Source: Ensifer sp. IC4062 (GTDB lineage Bacteria > Pseudomonadota > Alphaproteobacteria > Rhizobiales > Rhizobiaceae). Taken from it: DNA of 64,000 nt. The notes below the pieces were generated by a model. The model was not told the origin of the DNA. It saw only the letters and a list, made by a program, of their open reading frames with translations, and did no database searches. The position numbers and the translations under genes are program-made. Of this stretch, positions 9,556 through 23,412 are shown piece by piece (position 1 is the first letter of the stretch; each line of letters starts with the position of its first letter). The stretch lies in contig NZ_JADYVD010000002.1 of assembly GCF_020193575.1 (NCBI RefSeq), positions 124,001-188,000 of the forward strand, in the 5' to 3' direction.

Positions 9556-10956
9556 TCAGACCACCTTGAAATAACCGGTCATCCCGGTCTTTTGATGTTC
9601 GATGATGTGGCAGTGGATCACCCAGTCGCCGGGATTGTCCGCAACCAGTGCCACTTCCGCGAGTTCGTCCGGCAGGAGCAGGATGGTATCCGTTGGCGGC
9701 GGCAGGAAAGTCCGCTTGTTGGAACTCAGAACGCGGAAGCTCAGGCCGTGCAGATGGATCGGGTGCGCGTGCGGCGTGCGATTGGAAATCTGCAAGATGT
9801 AGCTCCTGTTGAGCTTCAATTCCTCGATCGGAGCGATCGGATCGCGCGTATCTCCAGGCCACGGAACCTTGTTGAGCGCCCAGAACGTGTAGCCGAGCGA
9901 GCCGCAGATCGAGGGCGTTGCCTTGTGCTCGGCGGTTGCCGTCAGTTCGATCGGAATCCGTTTGGCGGTGGAGAGATCGGCTTCCGCGATCGGATTGACG
10001 GGCAGGGGAGCGATGTCGCGCAGGTCACGCTTCAGCGAGGCTCCCACCGCCCGAAACGTCGCAATGGTCCAAGGCTGCGAGCCGCGGTAATTACCGAGCG
10101 TTGCTGTCTGGCCCTCACTCTCCGGCATGCGGACGACGATATCCAAGCGCTGCCCGGGGCCGACGTCGAGGCGATCCAGCGGGAAGGGATCATCGACCGG
10201 ATTGCCGTCTAAGGCGATAACCTTTGCGGCCGCGCCCTCGAGCGCCACCGTGTAGATGCGCGTTACGTCGGTGACGGCCATCCTCACCCGAACGAGACCG
10301 CCGGCGGGCGCCTCGAACACCGGCTCGCGCTGCCAGTTCGTCGTCCGAACCGTGCCATATGTACCGCCCCGCGCCGCATCGCGAGGCTTGAATGGGTCGA
10401 TGAATTTGCCGCCCGTTCCGAGCCGCCAATCACGGAGGTTAAGGACGATTTCGGCGTCGAAGACGGGATCATCAGGGTTCTCAACGACGATCACACCCGC
10501 AAGCCCGCGGCCGATCTGTGTCAGCGTGTTGCAATGCGGATGGTACCAGAAGGTACCGGCGTCGGGCGGTGTGACGACATAGTCGAAGCTGTCGCCAGGA
10601 TAGACATAGGGCTGGGTGATTTCCGGCACGCCATCCATAGCATTGGCGATCCTCAAGCCGTGCCAATGGACTGTCGTTGGTTCGTCCAGCCGGTTCACCA
10701 GTTTTGCCGCATAGGCCTCGCCTTTGCGCATTCTCAGGACCGGAGGCATGCTGGTGTGAGGGGCCTCGCCGAGGCCGTAGGTCATGATTTTGGGCGTCAG
10801 ACCGTCCGCCGCTATCCTTGCATCCGCGATTTGCGCCGTCAGGACTTGGGGATCGGGAGAGGCGCCGGCGCGAGCGGCGACGCCGGCGCCCAACGCGAAA
10901 GCGCCACCAAGCGCGGCCGAGCCCTGGAGAAATGTCCGGCGGTTGAACATCGGCAT
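9556..10956 (-). CDS. Tat-exported multicopper oxidase
   Basis: A 466-residue three-domain cupredoxin oxidase of the SufI/CueO/CopA type. The N-terminus has a twin-arginine signal (NRRTFLQG, then a hydrophobic stretch ending near ARAG), so it should be exported folded to the periplasm. All four copper-ligand clusters are present: HWHG, WYHPH, HPIHLHG and HCHIIEHQKTGM, giving a type 1 site with an axial Met and a complete trinuclear centre. That argues for an active oxidase rather than a copper-free FtsP. The likely role is Cu(I) or phenolic oxidation. The ATG at 10956 has GGGA seven bases upstream. The MFS gene upstream on the same strand ends about 100 bases before it. Confidence 0.88.
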   Translation of the reverse strand: MPMFNRRTFLQGSAALGGAFALGAGVAARAGASPDPQVLTAQIADARIAADGLTPKIMTYGLGEAPHTSMPPVLRMRKGEAYAAKLVNRLDEPTTVHWHGLRIANAMDGVPEITQPYVYPGDSFDYVVTPPDAGTFWYHPHCNTLTQIGRGLAGVIVVENPDDPVFDAEIVLNLRDWRLGTGGKFIDPFKPRDAARGGTYGTVRTTNWQREPVFEAPAGGLVRVRMAVTDVTRIYTVALEGAAAKVIALDGNPVDDPFPLDRLDVGPGQRLDIVVRMPESEGQTATLGNYRGSQPWTIATFRAVGASLKRDLRDIAPLPVNPIAEADLSTAKRIPIELTATAEHKATPSICGSLGYTFWALNKVPWPGDTRDPIAPIEELKLNRSYILQISNRTPHAHPIHLHGLSFRVLSSNKRTFLPPPTDTILLLPDELAEVALVADNPGDWVIHCHIIEHQKTGMTGYFKVV

Positions 10957-11057
10957 TATGGCGTCCCGTGGTGCGGATAAGCGATCGGGCCGTATCTAAA
11001 CCTGATTTTCATAATCAGCAATTCACACTACTGGTCATCTTGCCGCAGGTTGTCCTG

Positions 11058-12293
11058 TCACGCGTCCTCTCGCTGCTGGCCGCCGGCAAGCTTGTTGAAG
11101 AAAGACGAGGTGCGCAGGAGATTGCGAAATGGCATGGCGCGCTCTTCCGTCGGAACCGGTGCACGCGCCGTCATGCGCCGGAGCGTGTAGAGCATGAACA
11201 GGGCGAGGATCACCGCGGTATAGATGAAGAGCGCCTGGGGTCCGAAGAGGTCGAGCATGAAGGAGGCGAAGAGCGGGCCGATGATCGCGCCGAGCGACCA
11301 GAAGAACAGCATGCCGGCGGAGACCAGCGCATGCTGCCCCTCGGCCGCATGGTCATTGGCATGTGCCGAGCAAAGCGAGTAGAGCGGCATCGCGAAGGCG
11401 CCGAAGGCAAAGATCCCGGCAAAATTTAGCCACTCGTTGCTGCCCGCACCGAAGGCGAGGAAAAGCCCAGCCAGAAGCGAACCGAGCGTGGCGATCAGGA
11501 TGATCAGCCGCCGGTCGATCTGGTCCGAATAGTGCCCGAGCGGATACTGCAGCACCACGCCGCCGATGATGCCAGCACTCATGAAGGTCGCGATTGCGGT
11601 GACCGACAGACCGATGCCCTGGGCATAGATCGGCCCTAGCGAGCGAAAGGCGGCGTTGGTCAGGCCGACGACGATGCAGCCGACGGTCGCGAGCGGCGAG
11701 ATGTTCCACAGAGCCTTGACGTCGAACCGGATCGCCTCCGGAGCGACAGGACTTGACCGGTCGGCAAAGGAAATCGGCACAAGCGAGAGTGTCAGCGCCA
11801 TCGAGATGATTGCGAAGAGCTCGAACCCGGCGATGCCGACACCCGGGATCACATATTGCGCAGCGGTCACGGAACCGAGATCGACCAGGCGATAGACGGA
11901 TAGGGTGCGCGCCCTATTGGCGTTGGTGACGCTGGCGTTCAGCCAACTCTCGACAGTCGCAAAGAGGCTGGCGAAACAGATGCCTGCAACTAGCCGCATC
12001 AGGAACCAGAACCACGGGTCAACGAGCAGCACCATTGAGATGGCCGCTGCAGATGCGATCGCCGCCATCGCCGAGAAGGTGCGGATATGGCCGATTGCCC
12101 GCAGGATACGGGTGACATAGACGCAGCCGATGGCAAAGCCGATATTGTAGCCAGCGCCGACCAGTCCGATCAGCGAGGTGGAAAACCCCTCCTCGAGCGC
12201 TCGCAAGGAAATGAAGGTTCCTTGCAAACCGTTGCCGCCGATGAGAATGCCTGCGGTGACGAGAAGCGGGATGAGCGGGCGGATCTGGGACAT
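11058..12293 (-). CDS. MFS transporter
   Basis: A major facilitator superfamily permease of about 411 residues with twelve predicted helices. The N-terminus (RPLIPLLVTAGILIGGNGLQGTF) and the interior segment GAGYNIGFAIGCVYVTR look like the YcaD/MucK-like subgroup of small-molecule exporters. The substrate is unknown. Possible starts are ATG 12293 (chosen, MSQIRPL), ATG 12308 and GTG 12323; none has a good ribosome-binding site. It may be co-transcribed with the multicopper oxidase that follows, but nothing else links their functions. Confidence 0.82.
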   Translation of the reverse strand: MSQIRPLIPLLVTAGILIGGNGLQGTFISLRALEEGFSTSLIGLVGAGYNIGFAIGCVYVTRILRAIGHIRTFSAMAAIASAAAISMVLLVDPWFWFLMRLVAGICFASLFATVESWLNASVTNANRARTLSVYRLVDLGSVTAAQYVIPGVGIAGFELFAIISMALTLSLVPISFADRSSPVAPEAIRFDVKALWNISPLATVGCIVVGLTNAAFRSLGPIYAQGIGLSVTAIATFMSAGIIGGVVLQYPLGHYSDQIDRRLIILIATLGSLLAGLFLAFGAGSNEWLNFAGIFAFGAFAMPLYSLCSAHANDHAAEGQHALVSAGMLFFWSLGAIIGPLFASFMLDLFGPQALFIYTAVILALFMLYTLRRMTARAPVPTEERAMPFRNLLRTSSFFNKLAGGQQREDA

Positions 12294-12591
12294 GGGGGCA
12301 GGAAGCATCCGAATAGCGGCCACGACTCGAAAGGGAATGCCGCCTACGTCTTGTTTAGCGGTGGCCCACCGTCGGGGACAGTAGCGATTTGTGGCCTTTT
12401 CCTTTCTTTTTGCACCACCTGCCTGCGAATGACAGCGGTGACAGCAGTGCTGCTAGCCCGCCACTCTTCCCGCCGCAACAAGCCGCGGCCTTGACAAAAC
12501 CGGCGCATCATGCGCTTTTCCGCCCGATTTTGATCTTGCCGCGCGCCGACACGCGAGCCTGCGCGGTTATCTGCAATTCCAGGATTACATG
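12294..12591. other. Divergent intergenic region between the MFS gene and aspS
   Basis: No gene is seen. Before aspS there is a perfect rhizobial -35 box CTTGAC at 12490-12495, but the -10 about 17 bases on (CGCTTT) is poor. The same stretch holds the palindrome GCGCAT-C-ATGCGC at 12503-12515. This is a plausible but unproven aspS promoter. Confidence 0.4.
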
Positions 12592-14379
12592 ATGCATCGT
12601 TACCGCAGCCACACCTGTGCCGCCCTCCGCAAGTCGGATGTCGGCTCTACCGTTCGCCTCTCCGGCTGGGTTCACCGCGTCCGCGACCATGGCGGCGTGC
12701 TCTTCATCGACCTGCGCGATCATTACGGCATGACCCAGGTCGTCGCCGACCCGGATTCTCCGGCCTTCAAGACGGCAGAGACGGTGCGCGGCGAATGGGT
12801 CCTCCGCATCGACGGAACGGTGAAGGCGCGGACCGATGAGACCGTCAACAAGAACATGCCGACGGGCGAGATCGAGCTCTATGCCCGCGAGATCGAGGTC
12901 CTGTCGGCGGCCAAGGAACTGCCGCTGCCGGTCTTCGGTGAGCCGGACTACCCGGAAGATGTGCGCCTCAAATACCGCTTCCTGGATCTTCGCCGCGAGA
13001 CGCTGCACCGTAACATCGTGAAGCGCACCGAAATCATTTCGGCCATGCGTCGGGGCATGAGCGAGATCGGCTTCACGGAATATACGACGCCGATCCTGAC
13101 GGCTTCCTCGCCGGAAGGCGCGCGCGACTTCCTCGTGCCGAGCCGCATTCATCCCGGCACCTTCTACGCGCTGCCGCAGGCACCCCAGCAGTACAAGCAG
13201 CTTCTGATGGTTGCGGGCTTTGACCGCTACTTCCAGATCGCTCCCTGCTTCCGCGACGAGGATCCGCGCGCAGACCGGCTGCCGGGAGAGTTCTACCAGC
13301 TCGACCTCGAAATGAGCTTCGTCGAGCAGGAAGACGTCTGGGACACGATGGAGCCGATGATCCGCTCGATCTTCACGGATTTCGCCGGCGGCAAGCCGGT
13401 GACCGAAAAGTTTCCGCGCATTCCCTATGACACGGCGATCCGGAAGTACGGTTCCGACAAGCCGGACCTTCGCAATCCAATCGAGATGCAGGCGGTCACC
13501 GAGCACTTCGCCGGTTCGGGCTTCAAGGTCTTCGCCAACATGATCGCATCCAACCCGCGGGTCGAGGTCTGGGGGATTCCGGCCAAGACCGGCGGTTCCA
13601 GAGCGTTCTGCGACCGCATGAACGCCTGGGCACAGAGCCAGGGCCAGCCGGGTCTCGGATATATTTTCTGGCGCAAGGAGGGCGAGAAGCTCGAAGGCGC
13701 CGGCCCGCTCGCCAAGAATATCGGCGAGGAACGCACCGAGGCGATTCGCACGCAGCTCGGTCTCGAGGACGGAGACGCCTGCTTCTTCGTCGCCGGCGAA
13801 CCGGCGAAGTTCTACAAGTTTGCTGGCGAAGCCCGCACGAAGGCGGGCGAGGAATTGAACCTCGTCGACCGTGACCGTTTCGAACTGTGCTGGATCGTCG
13901 ACTTCCCGTTCTATGAGTGGCTGGACGAAGAAAAGAGGATCGATTTCGCTCATAACCCCTTCTCGATGCCGCAGGGGGGCCTCGAGGCGTTGAACGGCGA
14001 CGACCCGCTCTCCATCAAGGCCTTCCAGTACGACATGGTCTGCAACGGCTTCGAGATTGCGTCCGGCTCCATCCGTAACCAGCTGCCGGAACTGATGGTC
14101 AAGGCTTTCGAGTTGACGGGTAAATCTCAGCAGGAAGTCGAGGAGCAGTTCGGCGGGCTCTATCGCGCCTTCCAATACGGCGCGCCGCCGCACGGCGGCA
14201 TGGCCTTCGGCATCGACCGCATCGTCATGCTGCTCGTCGGCGCCAAGAACCTGCGGGAGATTTCGCTGTTCCCGATGAACCAGCAGGCCCAGGATCTCCT
14301 GATGGGCGCGCCATCGCCGGCGACGCCGACGCAACTGCGCGAACTGGCGATCCGCCCGATCCCGCAGAAGAAGGACTGA
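12592..14379 (+). CDS. aspS: Aspartyl-tRNA synthetase
   Basis: Charges tRNA-Asp with aspartate. The 595-residue class II enzyme has the bacterial layout: an N-terminal OB-fold anticodon-binding domain ([23 protein letters not shown]), the catalytic core with motif 2 near [11 protein letters not shown], an inserted GAD domain and motif 3 [13 protein letters not shown]. The second of two tandem ATGs (12592) is chosen because AGGA lies seven bases upstream of it. Many alphaproteobacteria use a non-discriminating AspRS with GatCAB; the sequence alone does not settle that here. A strong terminator follows. Confidence 0.97.
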   Translation: MHRYRSHTCAALRKSDVGSTVRLSGWVHRVRDHGGVLFIDLRDHYGMTQVVADPDSPAFKTAETVRGEWVLRIDGTVKARTDETVNKNMPTGEIELYAREIEVLSAAKELPLPVFGEPDYPEDVRLKYRFLDLRRETLHRNIVKRTEIISAMRRGMSEIGFTEYTTPILTASSPEGARDFLVPSRIHPGTFYALPQAPQQYKQLLMVAGFDRYFQIAPCFRDEDPRADRLPGEFYQLDLEMSFVEQEDVWDTMEPMIRSIFTDFAGGKPVTEKFPRIPYDTAIRKYGSDKPDLRNPIEMQAVTEHFAGSGFKVFANMIASNPRVEVWGIPAKTGGSRAFCDRMNAWAQSQGQPGLGYIFWRKEGEKLEGAGPLAKNIGEERTEAIRTQLGLEDGDACFFVAGEPAKFYKFAGEARTKAGEELNLVDRDRFELCWIVDFPFYEWLDEEKRIDFAHNPFSMPQGGLEALNGDDPLSIKAFQYDMVCNGFEIASGSIRNQLPELMVKAFELTGKSQQEVEEQFGGLYRAFQYGAPPHGGMAFGIDRIVMLLVGAKNLREISLFPMNQQAQDLLMGAPSPATPTQLRELAIRPIPQKKD

Positions 14380-14402
14380 GGTTCTTAAACGCGCAAGCAA
14401 AG

Positions 14403-14430
14403 CCCGGCGGCCCTACCGCCGGGTTTTTTT
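14403..14430 (+). terminator. Rho-independent terminator of aspS
   Basis: Eight-base stem CCCGGCGG / CCGCCGGG with a five-base loop, followed directly by seven T residues on the plus strand. Confidence 0.9.
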
Positions 14431-14567
14431 CATGGTCAAGCGGGCTTGCCGCAGCCGCACTGCCGCCACCCAGAAAGTTGCTGTCCGTTGCTCGCCTTGA
14501 CAGGATTTCCCCCGAAGCGTTTCCTTTCTCCGCTGCGCCATTGCAGCGTTTTTGGGTGGAGTGAACG

Positions 14568-14948
14568 ATGGCGAAGAACGTCAAGGACCTGCTAGCGGAA
14601 GCAAATAGTGTTGTCCCGAAATTGTCGCCCACCGAGGCGGCCGAGAAGATGCGCTCCGGCGATGTGCTCATCGTGGATGTCCGCGATCCGACAGAGGTTC
14701 AGCAAACCGGCAAGATCAAGGGCGCGGTGAACGTCTCGCGGGGAATGCTGGAATTTCGCGCAGATCCGGAAAGTCAGTACCACAATCCAGCCTTCCAAAA
14801 GGACAAGACGGTCCTTCTGCATTGTGCGTCCGGCGGCCGTTCGGCCCTTGCCGGCAAGACGCTGCAGGACATGGGTTACACGGCAGTATTCAACATCGGC
14901 GGATTTAAGGATCTGGTCGAGGCCGGCATCGATACGGAACCGGCTTGA
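14568..14948 (+). CDS. Rhodanese-like sulfurtransferase
   Basis: A single-domain rhodanese of 126 residues. It has the family signature VLIVDVRDPTEVQQTGKIKGA and an active-site loop HCASGGRSA with the sulfur-carrying Cys86. Such proteins move sulfane sulfur in thiosulfate detoxification or thiol metabolism; the physiological acceptor is unknown. A GGAG lies ahead of the ATG at 14568. It is followed by a bidirectional hairpin shared with groEL, so it appears to be transcribed alone. Confidence 0.88.
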   Translation: MAKNVKDLLAEANSVVPKLSPTEAAEKMRSGDVLIVDVRDPTEVQQTGKIKGAVNVSRGMLEFRADPESQYHNPAFQKDKTVLLHCASGGRSALAGKTLQDMGYTAVFNIGGFKDLVEAGIDTEPA

Positions 14949-14982
14949 GGTGCGCGGTACCAAGGATTGAGGCTCGACGCGT

Positions 14983-15015
14983 GAAGCACTGGGACGCGGC
15001 CGCGCCCAGTGCTTC
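14983..15015. terminator. Bidirectional hairpin between the rhodanese gene and groEL
   Basis: An 11-base perfect inverted repeat (GAAGCACTGGG / CCCAGTGCTTC) with an 11-base GC-rich loop sits between two convergent genes. There is no long T run on either side, so the strength is uncertain. Confidence 0.6.
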
Positions 15016-15033
15016 TGAGCGTTAGTCTGCCTT

Positions 15034-16716
<1,683 letters not shown>

Positions 16717-16813
16717 CTACCGGATCACCGCGGTCATCAAGTCTTCCACGTCCTTGCGTCCGCCGGCTCCAAGGCGCACGCCATCGTCCACCTTCTGAAA
16801 AGCCGGACTGTTA

Positions 16814-17038
16814 CTACAATTCCTCGTCGTCTTCCTCAGGTGTCAGGATGTCGATCAACGCTGCGACGCGGCCGGCCGGAAGATGGCGGCCTTCGCCGAT
16901 CAGGGCCTCGTCATTGTTGACCCAAGCAATCGCCTCGGCGAGTTCGCTCGCCGTCGCGCCCGTCGCAAGTAGCTCAGCCATTAGCGTTTCGTCGACCGGG
17001 CCGAGGATGGCGGTAATATCCGAATGCTTCAGTCCCAT
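16814..17038 (-). CDS. Small conserved-type protein of unknown function, upstream of groEL
   Basis: A 74-residue acidic soluble protein (MGLKHSDITAILGPVDET...) ending in PEEDDEEL. A near-perfect ribosome-binding site AAGGAGG sits nine bases before the ATG at 17038, and a good promoter lies about 60 bases upstream, so it looks genuinely expressed. The high content of Ala, Leu and Glu and the periodic hydrophobics suggest a helical bundle. No domain is recognised. It is transcribed towards groEL and may share its mRNA, but no functional link is shown. Confidence 0.7.
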   Translation of the reverse strand: MGLKHSDITAILGPVDETLMAELLATGATASELAEAIAWVNNDEALIGEGRHLPAGRVAALIDILTPEEDDEEL

Positions 17039-17099
17039 GGCGTCCTCCTTCCGTTTCATCGGTCGGGAATGCGCAGTTGTCGGCAACTATACGCCAAGA

Positions 17100-17128
17100 T
17101 AGATAGGCGAGCGCCTCAGAGCATCAAG
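17100..17128 (-). promoter_or_regulatory. Promoter for the 74-residue gene and possibly groEL
   Basis: On the minus strand: -35 CTTGAT (17128-17123), 17-base spacer, -10 TATCTA (17105-17100). This fits the rhizobial sigma70 form CTTGAC-N17-CTATAT. With a 16-base spacer (CTTGAT...CTATCTA) it also resembles the RpoH heat-shock form, which would suit a chaperonin unit. Confidence 0.55.
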
Positions 17129-17160
17129 CAGTGGATGATACCATTAATCAATCGGGATAG

Positions 17161-17188
17161 AAAAAGCCCGGCGGTACATCGCCGGGCT
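17161..17188 (-). terminator. Terminator of the secreted 397-residue protein gene
   Basis: Nine-base stem AGCCCGGCG / CGCCGGGCT with a six-base loop. Read on the minus strand it ends in a T run (17165-17161), placing it about 40 bases after the stop of the gene at 17230. Confidence 0.85.
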
Positions 17189-17229
17189 CGATCAGGGTTT
17201 AAACTCTCGCTTGGCGAGCGCGGCAGGCG

Positions 17230-18423
17230 TCAGTCGTTTGCCGTCACTTTTACGCCTAGAACCGAAGGAATCGTGTTCGGTGCGCCCATGGCAGCACCCA
17301 TGATCATCGGAAAGGGAACCGGCTTTTCGGGCTTGGCACTGATCGTCAGGCTCTTCGGCCCGTCGAGATAGGCGTTGACGGCGGCGGCAACCTGGTTCTG
17401 CAACTCCGGTATGTTGAGCTGCGCCATCATGATCGGCACCAGCCCCTTCAGCGATTGCGCCAGTTGATCGCCTGACACGCCCTGCTGGCTGCCCGCGTAG
17501 TCGAGCGCCTTCTTGGTGATCGAAGCGTCATCAAAGCGGATCGAGGCGCTGTTGAATGTGAGCTGCTGCATGAGACCCATCATCGCGAGCCCCATTGCCT
17601 GGTTGGCCTCTTCCTTGTTCGGGTTGGCTTCTGCGGCCTTTGTTGCTTCCTGCAGCGCCTTCATGAACTGCAGCGTATATCCGGAAAAGTCCATGGTAAT
17701 GTTCAGCCGGCCGACATTCTTGAGGTCGAGGGCATATTCATCGAGGGCGACGTTGCCGCTCTGCAGTTCCCAACTGCCCTTCATTGTGACTTCGCCGTCG
17801 AGCGTCGTCAGCCCCAGCTTTTCGATCGCCTCCTTCGCTTTGGCGTCATCGACGTCCGAGAGATCCGCCTTGAGCCCGGCGAGGGTCGCGTCGAAGTCGA
17901 AACCGGCATCGTTTTCCTGCCGCGTCAGGTTGGCTTCCGTGCTCTCGGCGGTGAATACGTCCTTGCCCTTGACATTGACCCTGATCGGCCCGGTTCCTGC
18001 CGTCTCGTACAGCAGGATGTCGTTGATCGTGTCGCCGCTGGGATTGCCGGGGATCGTCAATCCACCGATCGACAGGTTCCTTGCGGAGAAGCTGGAATCG
18101 TCTTGGCTGAGATTGATATCCGGGAAGGTAACCGTCTCGGAGTAATAGCCGCCAGTCTCGCTCTCTTCGACACCTTCGAAGGTAACGACACCAATGTTGA
18201 GCGCCTCTCCGGGGTTCGCCGCCGTTTGCAGCTTGACGCCGGTCACCGTGACGACGTCGCCGTTCACGTCCGCCTTGTCGAAGCGGATCGAGGAGCCGTT
18301 GGCGGACAGAGCCGCATCAAGCTTCTTCATCATGTCCGCGCCATCTAGGGCGAAGGCGGGGCCGGCAAGTGTGAGAAGGGCGGCGCTCGCCATCATCAGG
18401 CGGATCTTGCGCGTATGCGTCAT
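17230..18423 (-). CDS. Secreted protein of unknown function
   Basis: A 397-residue protein with a Sec signal peptide (MTHTRKIRLMMASAALLTLAGPAFA, cleavage near residue 25). The mature part is acidic and consists of alternating beta-rich segments of the type D-V-V-T-V-T-G-V, L-S-I-G-G-L-T-I-P-G and L-N-I-T-M-D-F-S-G, suggesting a repetitive beta structure as in DUF945/AsmA-like periplasmic proteins. I do not recognise a defined family with confidence. The ATG at 18423 follows AGGAA; the longer in-frame start lacks such a site. It stands alone: terminator downstream and a long non-coding region upstream. Confidence 0.75.
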   Translation of the reverse strand: MTHTRKIRLMMASAALLTLAGPAFALDGADMMKKLDAALSANGSSIRFDKADVNGDVVTVTGVKLQTAANPGEALNIGVVTFEGVEESETGGYYSETVTFPDINLSQDDSSFSARNLSIGGLTIPGNPSGDTINDILLYETAGTGPIRVNVKGKDVFTAESTEANLTRQENDAGFDFDATLAGLKADLSDVDDAKAKEAIEKLGLTTLDGEVTMKGSWELQSGNVALDEYALDLKNVGRLNITMDFSGYTLQFMKALQEATKAAEANPNKEEANQAMGLAMMGLMQQLTFNSASIRFDDASITKKALDYAGSQQGVSGDQLAQSLKGLVPIMMAQLNIPELQNQVAAAVNAYLDGPKSLTISAKPEKPVPFPMIMGAAMGAPNTIPSVLGVKVTAND

Positions 18424-21081
<2,658 letters not shown>

Positions 21082-21090
21082 TCTCTGCCG

Positions 21091-21178
21091 CCGTGCACGC
21101 TTCGGGCGTACAAAGATCGCTGCCGCACTTTGAATTGCCACATATTTCGTCCTTAGATCGGCTTCGATTTAAGGCAAC
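21091..21178 (+). repeat. Dispersed intergenic hairpin repeat, diverged copy 1
   Basis: It shares the word GCACTTTGAATTGC and the following segment ending in CCTTAGATCG...CGATTTAAGGCAAC with the copy at 33510-33600. It lies between parC and the next regulator gene. The 5' stem (CTACAGCG) is eroded here. Confidence 0.6.
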
Positions 21179-21247
21179 TCGCGGTCGAAAGGCGCCACCG
21201 ATGCGATCGCCTTTAAGCTCAAGTTCCTCTCCAGAGGGGTGAATGTC

Positions 21248-21574
21248 ATGGCCGCCGCTCTTGACGCAACCTTGCTGGCTCTTGCCGATCCGACACGCCG
21301 CCGCATATTCGAGGTCTTGCTTGCAGGCGCGACGCGCATCGCCGAGATCGCTGATGCGGTGGGTGTGAAAGGGGACGACCTTTCCGGGCATTTTGCCACC
21401 ATGGAAGCTGCCGGATTGATCGTCCGGCAAGGTGAGGGCGGCGAGATAATCACGGCCGATCCGGCACCACTCGAGATCGCGGCTAAGTGGATCAATACCA
21501 ATCGCGAACTCTGGACGATGCGCTCACAGATGCAGAGCACTTCCTTTGACCCGGGACCCGGCGAGGCGCAGTGA
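21248..21574 (+). CDS. Small ArsR-like winged-helix regulator
   Basis: A 108-residue protein with an ArsR-type winged helix: ALADPTRRRIFEVLLAGATRIAEIADAVGVKGDDLSGHFATMEAAGLI. The wing (VRQGEGGEIITAD) is followed by a C-terminal helix. No cysteine metal site is visible (the first residues and the recognition helix lack Cys pairs), so a metal-sensing role is unlikely. ATG 21248 is chosen because AGAGGGG lies eight bases upstream; a GTG nine bases earlier overlaps that site. The target genes are unknown. Confidence 0.78.
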   Translation: MAAALDATLLALADPTRRRIFEVLLAGATRIAEIADAVGVKGDDLSGHFATMEAAGLIVRQGEGGEIITADPAPLEIAAKWINTNRELWTMRSQMQSTSFDPGPGEAQ

Positions 21575-21598
21575 TCGCACGGCGCCTCGGCGGTGCGC

Positions 21599-22501
21599 CT
21601 ATCCCAACTCCGTACATGGCATCTGCGCCTTCATCGCCTTGATGCGCATCTGCCAGAGCGAATGGCCGATCAGGGCAAGGACGAGGATGGCTCCTCCAAG
21701 CAGCGTCTGCATCGTGGGCGTTTCCGAAAAGACGATCCACACCCAGATCGGGGCGAGGATCGTCTCCAGCAGATAGAACATGCCGACCTCCGGCGCGGAA
21801 AGATAGCGCGGGCCCGTCGCGAGGCAGAAGAAGGCGAGGGGGATCATCACCAGACCGTTGAAGAGAATATAGCCGGGTGCTGCAATCGAGATGCCGCTTG
21901 GCGGCAGGAGCAGGAAGGCGGCAATGGCCGGGAAGATTGCCGTCGTCAGCGGCACCAGCGCCATGTCGCGCCCGCTCTTGCGGGCGATGGTGATTGCGCC
22001 TGCGAGCAGGAAGGCCGAGCAGGCGGCCATCGCATCGCCGAAGAAGTGTCCGCTCTCCAGCCCGTCCTGCACGATCACCCCGACGCCGAAAACCATAACC
22101 GCCATCGTCAGCAACGTGGCGTTCGAGGGCCGTTCCTTGAGGAAAATCCAGGAGAGGATCGCCGCGAACATCGACGTGAAGGCCAGTACGAAGACGACGT
22201 TCGCCGTTGAGGTGTTGAACACGGCGAGCAGGAAGGTGAAGGAGTTAATGGCGTAGAAAAGGCCGGCGACCAGGCCGGCTTTGCCAGGAATCAAGGAAAC
22301 GCGGCGGCCGAGGACGCGATTGAGAACAAACCAGGCGACCAGCGCTACGAGGAAGGTTGAAAGGCTGCGCAGGGCGAGAATCGACCAGACCTCGCCGTTC
22401 GCCGAACGGATGAGCGGAATGTCGAAGGAAAGGGCGAGGCCGCCGAGGCCGGTGATGGCAAGGCCGCGCCGGTGCCGGGCGGCGTCAAAGGAAGGGGTCA
22501 A
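21599..22501 (-). CDS. EamA/DMT family transporter
   Basis: A 300-residue inner-membrane protein with about ten helices in two EamA repeats (first repeat near residues 15-145, second to the end, with the typical APVWVWIVF-like motif as ILAPIWVWIVFSETP). Such proteins export amino acids or other metabolites; the substrate is unknown. The start is TTG 22501, three bases after the stop of the leucyl-transferase gene, so translation is probably coupled. No better start is present in frame. Confidence 0.85.
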   Translation of the reverse strand: MTPSFDAARHRRGLAITGLGGLALSFDIPLIRSANGEVWSILALRSLSTFLVALVAWFVLNRVLGRRVSLIPGKAGLVAGLFYAINSFTFLLAVFNTSTANVVFVLAFTSMFAAILSWIFLKERPSNATLLTMAVMVFGVGVIVQDGLESGHFFGDAMAACSAFLLAGAITIARKSGRDMALVPLTTAIFPAIAAFLLLPPSGISIAAPGYILFNGLVMIPLAFFCLATGPRYLSAPEVGMFYLLETILAPIWVWIVFSETPTMQTLLGGAILVLALIGHSLWQMRIKAMKAQMPCTELG

Positions 22502-22504
22502 TTC

Positions 22505-23281
22505 TCAGTCCGTTTCGGTGGATGCGTTATTGTCGCCACAATAGCGCTCCCAACCGCGAGCCATAAGGTGCTCCTGCGGCAAAAACTTTGTTTTATACCC
22601 CATTTTGCGCGACCCCTTGACCCAATAGCCCAGATAGACGTGGGGCAGGCCGCGTTCCTTTGCCCGGCGAATATGATCGAGGATCATGTACGTGCCGAGC
22701 GAGCGCTCCGAGAGCGCCGGATCGAAGAAGGAATAGACCATCGACAGGCCGTCGCTCATTCGGTCAGTCAGTGCCGTGGCGATCAATGGCCCCTTGGCCT
22801 TTTCGTTGATGCCGTCGCCTTCGATCCGCAAGCGGTATTCGATGATCTTGGTATGCACATGGGTGTCTTCGACCATCATGGCGTAGTCGAGTACCGACAT
22901 GTCGGACATCCCGCCCTTCTGATGCCGGCGATCGAGATAGCGGCGGAAGAGATTATATTGTTCGCTCGAGGGTTCGGCAGGATATTCGGCCGAGATCACG
23001 TCGCGATTGGTGGCGAGCGCCCGCCGCATCGAACGCGTCGGCGCGAACTCGTTCGCAAGGATGCGGACCGAAATGCAGGCGCGACAGGTTTCGCAGGCCG
23101 GCCGGTAGGCGATGTTCTGTGAGCGGCGGAAGCCGCCCTGCGTGAGGAGATCGTTCAGTTCCGGGGCCCGCTCACCCACCATGTGGGTGAAGACCTTTCG
23201 CTCCATCTCGTTCGGCAGGTAGGGGCAGGGTGCCGGCGCAGTCAGGTAGAATTGTGGAGACGGTGCGGTCTGCGTGTTCAT
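22505..23281 (-). CDS. bpt: Aspartate/glutamate leucyltransferase (N-end rule)
   Basis: A 258-residue aminoacyl-tRNA protein transferase of the Bpt/ATE1-related family. It moves Leu from Leu-tRNA to N-terminal Asp or Glu and so marks proteins for ClpAP. The N-terminal part has the conserved CxxC-type cysteines (CPYLPNE, then [13 protein letters not shown]), and the C-terminal GNAT-like domain includes [20 protein letters not shown] and [15 protein letters not shown]. Length is normal. It is followed directly by the DMT transporter gene. Older annotations may call it arginyltransferase (ate). Confidence 0.92.
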   Translation of the reverse strand: MNTQTAPSPQFYLTAPAPCPYLPNEMERKVFTHMVGERAPELNDLLTQGGFRRSQNIAYRPACETCRACISVRILANEFAPTRSMRRALATNRDVISAEYPAEPSSEQYNLFRRYLDRRHQKGGMSDMSVLDYAMMVEDTHVHTKIIEYRLRIEGDGINEKAKGPLIATALTDRMSDGLSMVYSFFDPALSERSLGTYMILDHIRRAKERGLPHVYLGYWVKGSRKMGYKTKFLPQEHLMARGWERYCGDNNASTETD

Positions 23282-23412
23282 CGAACGTGGGGGCCACTCT
23301 TCGTGCGGTTACTCATCGCAATAGCATGGCCTAAGAATGAAAAACGTCAACTCACTCGTTTAGGCATTCCTCACGGAATGGCGCTGCAACGCACGGAGCT
23401 AGCCGGCAGGCG

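Noticed and set aside
12508-14400. A 630-codon minus-strand frame
   Set aside because: It lies antisense to aspS and has no recognisable motif or ribosome-binding site.
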